Shown piece by piece: positions 9,187 to 16,640 of a DNA stretch of 49,666 nt (the first letter of the stretch is position 1; each line of letters opens with the position of its first letter). The notes below the pieces were generated by a model. It was not told the DNA's origin. It did not search any database and saw only the letters and a program-made list of their open reading frames with translations. The DNA lies in assembly GCA_900315195.1 (NCBI GenBank), contig OMYD01000010.1, positions 1 through 49,666 on the forward strand, read 5' to 3'. This DNA comes from an uncultured Eubacteriales bacterium. Its GTDB lineage: Bacteria > Bacillota > Clostridia > Oscillospirales > Acutalibacteraceae. A program made the position numbers and the translations under genes.

Positions 9187-10242
9187 ATGCAAAACGTCGG
9201 ATTTTGGAATATAACTTTTTTAGCATCAATAAACTCATATACTGACATTGTGCGCGATAACAACACCGGGCAGATTATGCTCCGCCGTGAAAGCGCCGCG
9301 GAAACATATCCGGTTATGCGCACTATGACTCAAGTCAGACACCGTAATCTTATGACGGTATTTGACGCCATAACAGTAAACGGAAAATGCATAAGCCTTT
9401 GCGAGTTTATAAACGGCACAACTCTTGAGGGATGTGTTGAGCGGTTCGGTACTTATCCCGAAGCAGGAGCAAAGAATATAATATGTCAGATTTGCGACGG
9501 ACTTACGGAGCTTCACGCTAACGGTATTGTTCACCGCGACATAAAGCCGTCAAATGTGATGATTGAAAATAACGGCACCGTAAAGATAATTGATTACGAC
9601 ATTTCGAGAACCGTTAAACAGGCTCAGCCAAAGGACACGAGGATTCTCGGCACAGCCGGCTATGCTTCGCCCGAACAATTCGGGTTCAGTCAGACAAACG
9701 CCAAAGCGGACATATACGCCTGCGGCGTTCTTCTGAATTATTTGCTGACAGGCAGACTTCCGAACGAACAGCTTTACGGGGGTTACCTGGCGGAAATAAT
9801 ACGCGAATGCACTCAAATGGATGAATCGAAGCGGTTTGACAGCGCCGATGAGCTTAAAATGGTACTTTTGGGCAAAAAGCGGAGCAAGCACAAAAAAAGA
9901 CGCGCCCTGCCGGGGTATCGCGGAGGCGTTCCGCTAATGGTATTCACCACGATTATTCTCTTAATATGGGCATTTTTAGTATATTCCTTTGGTGTGTTTT
10001 TAGCAAAAAACGCCGTCGAGCACCCCGATCTTTTTTGGGGACAGCTTGTCATCTGCGCGGATGTTTTGATTTTCTGGTCGTTTCTCCCCTACTTATTCTT
10101 TGGAGACGCCTTCACGCTCTCAAATATCATCAACCGCAAAAACCCGCAAAAAGGATTATTTATAATGCGAATGCTCGGCGTTGCAAGCATTGCCATCGGT
10201 TTTGTACTTTTGATTATCGCTCTGAATATAAGTGTATCATAA
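9187..10242 (+). CDS. Membrane-anchored Ser/Thr kinase-like protein with atypical ATP-binding lobe
   Basis: Hanks-type kinase domain (residues about 10-230), then a basic linker (KKRSKHKKRR) and about three membrane helices (about 246-272, 282-305, 322-348). The catalytic loop is intact, HRDIKPSN at 116-123 (Asp118, Lys120, Asn123), and the Mg-binding Asp136 is present but the DFG is DYD. The N-lobe is odd. The glycine-rich loop region (ASINSY) has no Gly, the beta-3 Lys position reads LRR, and no Glu sits where the alpha-C Glu is expected. It may be a divergent active kinase or a pseudokinase. There are no PASTA domains. Start ATG behind AGGGG. Divergent XRE neighbour. Confidence 0.8.
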   Translation: MQNVGFWNITFLASINSYTDIVRDNNTGQIMLRRESAAETYPVMRTMTQVRHRNLMTVFDAITVNGKCISLCEFINGTTLEGCVERFGTYPEAGAKNIICQICDGLTELHANGIVHRDIKPSNVMIENNGTVKIIDYDISRTVKQAQPKDTRILGTAGYASPEQFGFSQTNAKADIYACGVLLNYLLTGRLPNEQLYGGYLAEIIRECTQMDESKRFDSADELKMVLLGKKRSKHKKRRALPGYRGGVPLMVFTTIILLIWAFLVYSFGVFLAKNAVEHPDLFWGQLVICADVLIFWSFLPYLFFGDAFTLSNIINRKNPQKGLFIMRMLGVASIAIGFVLLIIALNISVS

Positions 10243-10281
10243 AAAAAGAATTATTTGTATGCTGACGGCATACCAAAACAA

Positions 10282-10325
10282 ACGGGTAACCCTGTATTAT
10301 TAGTACATGGGGTTACCCGTTTTTG
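10282..10325. terminator. Bidirectional terminator between kinase and small XRE gene
   Basis: An 11-bp perfect stem (ACGGGTAACCC with GGGTTACCCGT, 10282-10320) is flanked by a T tract on the plus side and an A-rich tract (TTTGTTTTGG on the minus strand). It serves the two convergent genes. Confidence 0.9.
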
Positions 10326-10330
10326 ACGGA

Positions 10331-10573
10331 CTATTTTATTTCCTGCTCCAAAGCGTCAAATTCCGGAGTTGAGAAAAACTCGCCTAAGGTCATTTCCAAA
10401 CCGTCGCAGAACTTTTTTACGGTGATCACGGAAATGTCTCTGCGGTTCTTGTCCATCATACTGTACGCGGTTGAGGGGGTCACGCCCGAAAGCGTCGCAA
10501 GCTCATTAAGGGTAATGCCCCTCTCGCCGCAAATCTCTTTGAAGCGCTGCGCTGTCATATCCTTTACGCCCAT
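10331..10573 (-). CDS. Small XRE-family repressor-like protein
   Basis: An 80-residue single-domain Cro/C1-type helix-turn-helix: ITLNELATLSGVTPSTAYSM is the DNA-reading segment. The ATG at 10573 follows GAGGTGAT. It is divergent from the lipoprotein at 10685, and the shared 110-bp region carries a palindromic operator over the lipoprotein -35 box, so auto-repression and repression of the lipoprotein are likely. The first 36 codons, the operator and the promoter are copied at 11653-11885. Confidence 0.85.
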   Translation of the reverse strand: MGVKDMTAQRFKEICGERGITLNELATLSGVTPSTAYSMMDKNRRDISVITVKKFCDGLEMTLGEFFSTPEFDALEQEIK

Positions 10574-10603
10574 AGCATCACCTCAAAAATATTGTACAAA
10601 AAT

Positions 10604-10654
10604 TTACGCTTTTGCGTATACGCACTTGCGTAATATGTAGAAGTGTGTTATAAT
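10604..10654 (+). promoter_or_regulatory. Lipoprotein promoter overlapped by a palindromic operator (copy 1)
   Basis: Promoter: TTGCGT (10626-10631), 17-bp spacer, TATAAT (10649-10654). Operator: a 30-bp dyad at 10604-10633 with half-sites TTACGC, GCGTATACGC and GCGTAA separated by 4-nt gaps. Its right arm covers the -35 box, a classical repressor position. The adjacent XRE protein is the obvious candidate ligand. Confidence 0.8.
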
Positions 10655-10684
10655 ATTCTTATCAATTTTTTAGGAGTGATTTAT

Positions 10685-11203
10685 ATGAAAAAACAAAAAC
10701 TATTGGCAATTCTATTCGCAGTCATCTTGACATTATCGTCATTTACGATGGCAGGCTGTGGGTCAAAAGCAAAAGAATCATTGACTGAGTTCTGCTTCGA
10801 TATCACCATAGACCAGACCGTTCTCTATGATGAAAACGATATAAGAATCACCGCAAACAGACTTGCAAGAAAAGGCGACAGTGGCATGTTGCTTTTCCTC
10901 AAATGTGAAAACAATACAAAAGAAAAAATAAAAATCTATGCAGGAAGTGTATCTGACAATGATGGTCGAGTTGCTTTAACAGTAAACGGGCAAGATTTTA
11001 ACAACTCTACAGCCGCTGAAGGATACACAAAGCTTAAAGCAGGAAACAGTGACGAAATGAGAGTTTTTATCAGCAAGAAAGAAGCGGAAGAAAAAGGTAT
11101 TTATCTTATTGAGACAATTGATTTAGGAATATCAATTAGAACAGATACCAATGGTATAGGCGATTACATTTATCCTCTAACGCTTGAAGTAAAGGAAAAA
11201 TAA
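10685..11203 (+). CDS. Small putative lipoprotein, function unknown
   Basis: 172 residues from the ATG at 10685 behind TAGGAGTGA. The signal peptide begins MKKQKLLAILFAVILTL and ends in lipobox MAGC. The rest (ITIDQTVLYDENDIRITANRLARK, MLLFLKCENNT, ISIRTDTNG) looks like a single beta-sandwich domain of the DUF4352/DUF5067-like kind seen in Firmicutes lipoproteins; I cannot assign a role. It is divergent from, and probably repressed by, the XRE gene at 10331. Base composition is clearly more AT-rich than the flanking core genes. Confidence 0.7.
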   Translation: MKKQKLLAILFAVILTLSSFTMAGCGSKAKESLTEFCFDITIDQTVLYDENDIRITANRLARKGDSGMLLFLKCENNTKEKIKIYAGSVSDNDGRVALTVNGQDFNNSTAAEGYTKLKAGNSDEMRVFISKKEAEEKGIYLIETIDLGISIRTDTNGIGDYIYPLTLEVKEK

Positions 11204-11283
11204 TTTCAAAAAAGAGTTTATATGATTTTTTAAAATGTAAACTATGTCCATTCACCCAGTAATGATAACAAAAGGAGGATTCT

Positions 11284-11601
11284 ATGCCAATCTGTGAAGA
11301 CTGTGGTGTTAGATTTAATAAAGATGAAGCAGAAGAGTATTTTGAAATCAACACTCATTTGTTATGCTATGATAATTTAAATAAATGCCTATGTGGTGAA
11401 TGTGCAGTTAATGCAATAAATATGAATCTAGAAGATACCTATTTCGAAGTATGTGAAAAATGTGGCAAAAAATTTGATTTAATTGAAGAAGAAAGTAATT
11501 CTAGTTCTCATTTTCCATGGTATAATGGTACAGATTTACGCGATTATTGGATCAGCCAGATTCTTTGTGCAAATTGCGCAATTGAAGAGAATAATTTTTA
11601 A
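11284..11601 (+). CDS. Small cysteine-rich hypothetical protein (two treble-clef-like units)
   Basis: 105 residues, ATG behind a strong AAAGGAGG. Nine cysteines fall in pairs (CEDC, CLCGEC, CEKC, CANC) suggestive of two zinc-binding units, each of the form CxxC...CxxC. There is no signal peptide or membrane segment, so it is probably cytosolic. It lies 80 bp downstream of the lipoprotein and upstream of a terminator, so the two may be co-transcribed. Function not recognised. AT-rich like the rest of this accessory stretch. Confidence 0.7.
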   Translation: MPICEDCGVRFNKDEAEEYFEINTHLLCYDNLNKCLCGECAVNAINMNLEDTYFEVCEKCGKKFDLIEEESNSSSHFPWYNGTDLRDYWISQILCANCAIEENNF

Positions 11602-11612
11602 TTATTCTTTAT

Positions 11613-11655
11613 CAAAAAACCGGACAGACTCAAAAACTGAGCCTGTCCGGTTTAC
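11613..11655 (+). terminator. Terminator, copy 1 of a duplicated 40-bp hairpin
   Basis: ACCGGACAG (11619-11627) pairs with CTGTCCGGT (11643-11651), with an inner CTC/GAG extension. About 40 bp including this hairpin recur exactly at 13131-13170. The repeat's end fuses directly to the truncated XRE copy. Confidence 0.85.
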
Positions 11656-11762
11656 GCGGTTGAGGGGGTCACGCCCGAAAGCGTCGCAAGCTCATTAAGG
11701 GTAATGCCTCTCTCACCGCAAATCTCTTTGAAGCGCTGCGCTATCATATCCTTTACGCTCAT
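11652..11762 (-). pseudogene. Truncated copy of the XRE repressor gene
   Basis: ATG at 11762, then 36 codons nearly identical to the intact 80-residue XRE gene (starts MSVKDMIAQRFKEICGERG, ends VTPSTA). The frame ends at a TAA formed exactly where the copy joins the terminator hairpin. The recognition helix is cut, so no functional repressor is expected. The intact gene 1.2 kb away could still act on the operator retained here. Confidence 0.85.
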
Positions 11763-11792
11763 AGCATCACCTTAATAATATTGTACAAAAAT

Positions 11793-11843
11793 TTACGCTT
11801 TTGCGTATACGCACTTGCGTAGTCTGTAGAAGTGTGCTATAAT
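11793..11843 (+). promoter_or_regulatory. Lipoprotein promoter and operator (copy 2)
   Basis: Copy of 10604-10654, with TTGCGT (11815-11820), a 17-bp spacer and TATAAT (11838-11843). The dyad operator is retained with one outer change (GCGTAA to GCGTAG). The two copied segments are each 233 bp and differ at about 11 positions. Confidence 0.8.
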
Positions 11844-11873
11844 ACTCTTATCAATTTTTTAGGAGTTATTTAT

Positions 11874-13100
11874 ATGAAAAAACAAGGAATACTATTCTTA
11901 ATTTTTGCACTTATAATCTCTTTATTCATCTTGACTCTAAATGGATGTGATATCAATAGTTCAAGCAGTGAAAGTCAAAATAATAGTTACGAATCAGATA
12001 AATTTTCCACAATAAAATGGCCTGACAGCCATGTAGCTAAAATGCTGCCTACGCCGGAATCAACAATAGGAAGAATTGACACAGACCGTGATGATTATCT
12101 TTGGGCATACATAGGAAACACCTCACTAGATGATTATGAAAACTATGTTGAAAACTGTAAAACTAAGGGATTCGTTGAAAATTATGATAAAGGAAGTTAT
12201 TCAGATGATTCAACATATTATTACCGAGCAGATCACGTCGATGGGTATCACCTTTCCTTAGAGTATCATGTAAAGGATAAATTAGATTCATACAAGCCAT
12301 TGAAAGAGACTTTGGAAATATATATAAAAAAGGGCAACACTGAATCCACTGAAGATACTACGGAGTTTTCACAAGAAAGCACAAAAGAAGTTGAAACAAC
12401 TACAATCGAACCGACAACAAAGAAAACTGATATTTTCCCTTTGGAAAATGCAAAAAGAGCCGCAATTGTAACACTAACAAATGGAATTGCTTCTGATGTA
12501 TATGCAGAAGACGGCTTTTCAATTGACAAATCAAAACTTCATAGTTATTCAGACTTATCAGGTGATTATATAGTGGTTGATGATTGGGGTGAATGGAAAG
12601 AAAAAGACAATAACACGTGGCATGTCGAGAATCTTAAAGGAACAACAAACTATAATAATATAGTAAATGCTTCTTTAGATGTAAAATACAATAATAAGTT
12701 TTACACTGTCTTTAATATAAACGGGACACATGGAAATAATAATTTAAAAGATATTGAAGAAACGAAGTCAACAAAAGATGATATTATTAATGTTGACCCT
12801 AAACTGATAAAAGATAATCGAAGTAATACATCCAGTGAAGAAAAATCAGCAAATACTATCTCTCATTATTATGCCAAAAGGGCATTCGAAAAATACGGGA
12901 ATAAGCAATTTCCAAATGGTTTCAAATGTCATTGGATTCTCAAGCTTTATAATGATGAACACTCTTCAGATGGATCCTATATATTCAAAGTCGGCGTAAC
13001 AGTAACTAATAGTAATAACAAGTCACAAAAAATGATAGCAGAAGGTATTGTATCAGGAACAGATGAAGATCCTAATGTAACAAACTTTTTCGTGTACTAG
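11874..13100 (+). CDS. Putative lipoprotein with DUF6591-like domain
   Basis: 408 residues from the ATG at 11874 behind AGGAG. The signal peptide ends in lipobox LNGC and a Ser/Asn-rich tether follows. Residues about 40-150 (IGRIDTDRDDYLWAYIGNTS, DDYENYVENCKTKGF, YYYRADHVDGYHLSLEY) resemble the DUF6591-type domain common in Oscillospiraceae lipoproteins; this is by recall, not search. A Thr/Glu-rich linker follows, then two further segments, the last (YYAKRAFEKYGNKQFPNGFK...) near the C-terminus. Its first four codons and whole upstream region are a copy of those of the lipoprotein at 10685, but the rest is unrelated. Strongly AT-rich. Function unknown. Confidence 0.75.
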   Translation: MKKQGILFLIFALIISLFILTLNGCDINSSSSESQNNSYESDKFSTIKWPDSHVAKMLPTPESTIGRIDTDRDDYLWAYIGNTSLDDYENYVENCKTKGFVENYDKGSYSDDSTYYYRADHVDGYHLSLEYHVKDKLDSYKPLKETLEIYIKKGNTESTEDTTEFSQESTKEVETTTIEPTTKKTDIFPLENAKRAAIVTLTNGIASDVYAEDGFSIDKSKLHSYSDLSGDYIVVDDWGEWKEKDNNTWHVENLKGTTNYNNIVNASLDVKYNNKFYTVFNINGTHGNNNLKDIEETKSTKDDIINVDPKLIKDNRSNTSSEEKSANTISHYYAKRAFEKYGNKQFPNGFKCHWILKLYNDEHSSDGSYIFKVGVTVTNSNNKSQKMIAEGIVSGTDEDPNVTNFFVY

Positions 13101-13127
13101 AACTAAATATTCAACAAAAACATTGAT

Positions 13128-13171
13128 TAAAAAAACCGGACAGACTCAAAAACTGAGCCTGTCCGGTTTAA
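13128..13171 (+). terminator. Terminator, copy 2 of the duplicated hairpin
   Basis: Same hairpin as at 11613, with ACCGGACAG (13136-13144) pairing with CTGTCCGGT (13159-13167). The second lipoprotein unit is thus bracketed by two 40-bp direct repeats. Confidence 0.85.
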
Positions 13172-13182
13172 GTTCATATATA

Positions 13183-13343
13183 AGATTTGACGCGCCTGTC
13201 GCGTAACGCGACAGGCAGTACGCGAATCAAACAATGAATTTTAAAATTCCATTCAATTCCTGCGAGATATGACGCGCCGTTATAACGAGTTTTCCAAATA
13301 AACCGACTTCAAAATAGGCGCGCCGGATGGAACGTCACGTTCC
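13183..13343. repeat. Hairpin-rich repeat region downstream of the M23 peptidase gene
   Basis: A 14-mer AGATnTGACGCGCC occurs at 13183-13196 and 13265-13278. A stem-loop CCTGTCGCG-TAA-CGCGACAGG lies at 13195-13215, GTTATAAC at about 13279, a GGCGCGCC site near 13317, and GGAACGTCACGTTCC directly after the peptidase stop. A related stretch (GCGAGTTATAATGCGCC) lies at 20485-20501, downstream of hydA. No coding potential seen. Confidence 0.55.
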
Positions 13344-14696
13344 CTAAAATTCTGTCATCGGGTTGTATTTAACGCCGTTGTAGCGGCACTCAAAGTGGAG
13401 GTGCGGACCTGTTGAGTAGCCGGTTGAGCCAACATAGCCGATTACCTGTCCCTTAGTTACATACTGTCCGGGATCAACAGTAACGCTTGTAAGGTGTGCG
13501 TAGATTGTCTCTTTGCCATTTCCGTGATCCATCCAGACGTAGTTGCCGTAGCCGCCGCCGCAGCCGCAGCTTCCGCTCTTACCCCAGTTATGAGTGCAGT
13601 ATGTGCAGGTGTACGAAACCGTACCGCTGTCAGCTGCTACTACCGGAGCGCCCAAAATACCTGCGCCCGCGATATCAATAGCACCGTGGTTATATGTAGT
13701 TCTGTCCTCAGCCCAAAGTGATGACAGGTAATAGAATCCCGGGCAAGGCCATGTGTAACCGCTGCTTGCGGGTGTAGGCGTAACATAATCGTCGTCATAT
13801 GACGGCTCGGTTACGGGCTCATCATCGTCATCGTCGTCAGCCGGCTGTGTTTCAACCGTGCTTGACTTTTTAGCAGTCGAGCTTGAGCTTGAGCTCTTCT
13901 TTGATGATGACTGCTTCTGCTGCTGGGCAGCCGCCTTTCTGGCAGCCTCTTCCTGCTCGGCAAAATACTTGGCTATCTGAGCCTCAAGCTGAGAACTCTC
14001 GCTGTTGTTGTTCATCAGCGCGGCTCTTGCCTCCTCGCTCTTTTGGGTGAGCTCCGCAAGAACAGCCTCGTTTTCTTTGACAAGCTTATTGAGGTCTTCA
14101 ATATCCTTATTCAACGAAGCTTCCTGAGCCTCTTTTTCTGATTTATCAGATTCAAGATTCTTTTTCTCTGCCTCAATAACTTCAAGCTTATCATTGATAG
14201 CGTCTATCATCTCTTTATCATAATCTGAAAGGGTTTTTACAAGCGACAGCTTATCTATGAAATCACCGAAGTTCTTGGCTCCGAGAAGTATTTCAAGATT
14301 ACTTGCGCTACCCGCCATATAGATTATGCTAAGACGCTCACAAAGCGCTTTAATCTGTACGTCGATATCAGCGTTATCCTTGTCAATTTCCTTTTGCTTA
14401 ACCGCGATATCCGCTTCAAGATTGGTAATAGCTTCTCTTGTAAGAATTACCTTTTGGTTCATTACTGAAATTTTGTTAACAAGCGCCTCACCGTATGCTT
14501 CCTTTTCACTGATGTCGGTCTCTGTCTGATCAAGAATACTCTGATACTCATCGCCTTTTTTGTCTAGTTCATCGATTCTGTCCTGAAGAGATTTAACATC
14601 TTCCGCTCCGGCGCTGAAAACGACCGACGAAGCAATCGGTACGGAAATTATGCATACGCTCAGAATCGCGCATAAAATCGCTTTAAATTTATTCAT
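13344..14696 (-). CDS. Secreted M23 peptidase with coiled coil, FtsEX-linked
   Basis: Peptidoglycan hydrolase of 450 residues. Signal peptide at 1-32, coiled coil at about 33-265 (alternating Lys/Glu-rich heptads, with an AGSASNLEILLGAKNFGDF break typical of PcsB/EnvC-like coiled coils), a Ser/Lys/Asp-rich linker, and a C-terminal LytM domain. Zinc residues look complete: NHGAIDIA (His, Asp) and GPHLHFE (HxH). An insertion in the LytM domain contains CTYC and CGC cysteines, an uncommon feature that may bind metal or form disulfides. It is last in an ftsE-ftsX-peptidase operon, 21 bp after ftsX, so FtsEX probably activates it at the septum, as for EnvC or PcsB. ATG behind GGAAGGAG. Confidence 0.88.
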   Translation of the reverse strand: MNKFKAILCAILSVCIISVPIASSVVFSAGAEDVKSLQDRIDELDKKGDEYQSILDQTETDISEKEAYGEALVNKISVMNQKVILTREAITNLEADIAVKQKEIDKDNADIDVQIKALCERLSIIYMAGSASNLEILLGAKNFGDFIDKLSLVKTLSDYDKEMIDAINDKLEVIEAEKKNLESDKSEKEAQEASLNKDIEDLNKLVKENEAVLAELTQKSEEARAALMNNNSESSQLEAQIAKYFAEQEEAARKAAAQQQKQSSSKKSSSSSSTAKKSSTVETQPADDDDDDEPVTEPSYDDDYVTPTPASSGYTWPCPGFYYLSSLWAEDRTTYNHGAIDIAGAGILGAPVVAADSGTVSYTCTYCTHNWGKSGSCGCGGGYGNYVWMDHGNGKETIYAHLTSVTVDPGQYVTKGQVIGYVGSTGYSTGPHLHFECRYNGVKYNPMTEF

Positions 14697-14717
14697 ATCT
14701 TTGCTCCTTCCTGTTTT

Positions 14718-15530
14718 TTACCAGCCGAGAATTTCGTTGCCTTCCTTTTTAAGATACTTGCGAATGGAGATAAATCCGCCGAAGAAACCGACCATCACGC
14801 CAACAACAATAAACGCGAGCACCAGCAGCACAAGCACGCTTGTAAACGGAATAGCGGTAATGCCGAGATCGATCCTCTCTACCATGCCGCTTGCCGCCTG
14901 ATAAAGCAGCGCGATAACGCCTGTGGCAAGCGCGGCGGAAATGAAGCCGAGCACCATACCCTCTCGGATTGTGTTTGCGATGATAAACAGCGAAATAACA
15001 ATCAACGCGGCAACAATACATACCGCTACTATTGTAACAAGATTACTGACTTTTGTCAACTTTCTGGCAAAATCACGTCTGTCGGTAACCGACTGCACGC
15101 CGTCAATTTCTTTTATCTTATCAACAGTCTGCTCGTATTTATCGGTATCCTTAAACGAAACAATATACTTGTCGTTTAAAGGATCCTCGTCCTTGATTCT
15201 GTCAAACAGCTGATCGCCCAAAGTGCTTCTGAACTGCTCAACAGCTTCGTGCTTGGAAACGAACGTCGCTTTTTCGACGTTTTCTATTTCCTCAATTTTC
15301 ATTCCTATTTGCTTGGCTTCAATTTCGTTTTTTTCCTTCAGAATGTAAACCGAGGTTTCGTTGTTCTTTTCAACCTCATCAACAATGTTGAGTACATTCA
15401 GCGAGAACAGCGCCGCGGCGCCTGTCATTACAAGACAGCTTACAAGCACGCATACCGACGCGATACTCATAATTCTGTTGGAATAAACGTTCTTAAAGCC
15501 CTCTTTTACAAGATAGCCAAAGCCTTTCAT
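14718..15530 (-). CDS. ftsX: Cell division protein FtsX
   Basis: Permease half of the FtsEX complex, which passes the ATPase cycle to murein hydrolases outside the cell. 270 residues from the ATG at 15530 (AAAGGATAATGAT upstream). One helix at about 20-45, an extracellular domain of about 115 residues (VYILKEKNEIEAKQIG..., DKYIVSFKDTDKYEQTVDKIKEIDGVQSV), then three helices; the usual FtsX plan. It lies 19 bp downstream of ftsE, and the M23 peptidase follows. Confidence 0.93.
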   Translation of the reverse strand: MKGFGYLVKEGFKNVYSNRIMSIASVCVLVSCLVMTGAAALFSLNVLNIVDEVEKNNETSVYILKEKNEIEAKQIGMKIEEIENVEKATFVSKHEAVEQFRSTLGDQLFDRIKDEDPLNDKYIVSFKDTDKYEQTVDKIKEIDGVQSVTDRRDFARKLTKVSNLVTIVAVCIVAALIVISLFIIANTIREGMVLGFISAALATGVIALLYQAASGMVERIDLGITAIPFTSVLVLLVLAFIVVGVMVGFFGGFISIRKYLKKEGNEILGW

Positions 15531-15549
15531 ATCATTATCCTTTCGGGGG

Positions 15550-16518
15550 TTAGTCGGGTGTAATAACCACATTGTCGGGGTACTGCGGCGCGTCGTCATC
15601 ATAGTCTTCGTCGTCATCGTCCTCGGCATAGTGCGCGCCTATATAGGCGCTTTCATCGTCGCTTTCAACAGCATAGAGGTTAATATCGGTTTCCTCATCA
15701 TCCTCATCATACTGCGGTACCTCAGGAATAGGTTCTTCATAAGCGGCGACAGTTTCGCTGTCAGCTTCGGGAGCTGTTAATTCTTCAAAAACCGCTTCAG
15801 GTTCTTCCGGCTCCTCTTTGTCATAGCTGTCCAGAATAGCGGAAGCACGGGACACTCCCGCGGAATCACCGACAACTCTGCCCTTGTCGATGCTGATTAC
15901 ACGCTGATTGAACTCGCGTACAAGGTCGTGTTCATGAGTAACAACCAACACAGTAGTGCCCATCGAGTTAATGCGGGTCAAAAGCTCAATAATCTCATGT
16001 GAAAGCTCGGGGTCGATGTTACCCGTAGGCTCGTCGGCAACGATGATCTCGGGGTTATTTACAAGCGCGCGCGCAAGGCTTACACGCTGCTGCTCACCGC
16101 CGGAAAGCTCTGAGGGCTTGTCCTTCATTTTTCCTTTAAGGCCTACCAGGTCAAGCACATACGGAACGCGCTTTTTAACCGTTGCGGTGCTCTCGCCTAC
16201 CGCGCGCATCGCGAACGCCACGTTATCAAAGACATTCATCTTGTCGATAAGGCGGAAGTCTTGGAAAACGATTCCCATATGGCGGCGCAAATAAGGAACA
16301 TCTCGCTTTTTTAGGCGCGACAGCTTGTTACCGTTGATGGTAATCTCGCCCGATGTGGGAATTTCTTCTCGCATAATCAGCTTGAGAAATGTACTTTTAC
16401 CCGCGCCCGAAGCACCCACGATAAACACAAACTCGCCCTTGTCAATGTGAAGGCTTACGTTGTGAAGCGCATGGGTACCGTTGGGATAGGTTTTGGATAC
16501 GTTTTCAAAATCAATCAT
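15550..16518 (-). CDS. ftsE: Cell division ATPase FtsE with a 100-residue acidic tail
   Basis: ABC ATPase partner of FtsX. Walker A GASGAGKS (35-42), signature LSGGEQQRV, Walker B IIVADEPT, H-loop VVTHEHD. Residues 1-222 match normal FtsE. Residues 223-322 are an added tail very rich in Asp and Glu (for example EEPEEPEAVFEE, DEDDEETD, AEDDDDEDYDDD), ending in PDNVVITPD. Typical FtsE proteins are about 220-230 residues, so the tail is unusual; it is probably disordered and cytoplasmic. ATG behind AAAGGTGA; first gene of the operon. Confidence 0.93.
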   Translation of the reverse strand: MIDFENVSKTYPNGTHALHNVSLHIDKGEFVFIVGASGAGKSTFLKLIMREEIPTSGEITINGNKLSRLKKRDVPYLRRHMGIVFQDFRLIDKMNVFDNVAFAMRAVGESTATVKKRVPYVLDLVGLKGKMKDKPSELSGGEQQRVSLARALVNNPEIIVADEPTGNIDPELSHEIIELLTRINSMGTTVLVVTHEHDLVREFNQRVISIDKGRVVGDSAGVSRASAILDSYDKEEPEEPEAVFEELTAPEADSETVAAYEEPIPEVPQYDEDDEETDINLYAVESDDESAYIGAHYAEDDDDEDYDDDAPQYPDNVVITPD

Positions 16519-16591
16519 ACAATTAAGTCACCTTTTTTTATTTTTGCACATAATTCAGCACTAAACTTCAAGTACTGAAAAAATGCCAACG

Positions 16592-16620
16592 TCCTGAACG
16601 CAGTTTTGCCGCGTTCAGGA
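16592..16620 (-). terminator. Stem-loop between the PucR-type gene and ftsE
   Basis: A 10-bp perfect stem (TCCTGAACGC with GCGTTCAGGA). On the minus strand a TTTTTT tract comes only 8 nt later, so terminator activity is plausible but not certain. Confidence 0.6.
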
Positions 16621-16640
16621 ACGAAAAACACTGTTTAAAT

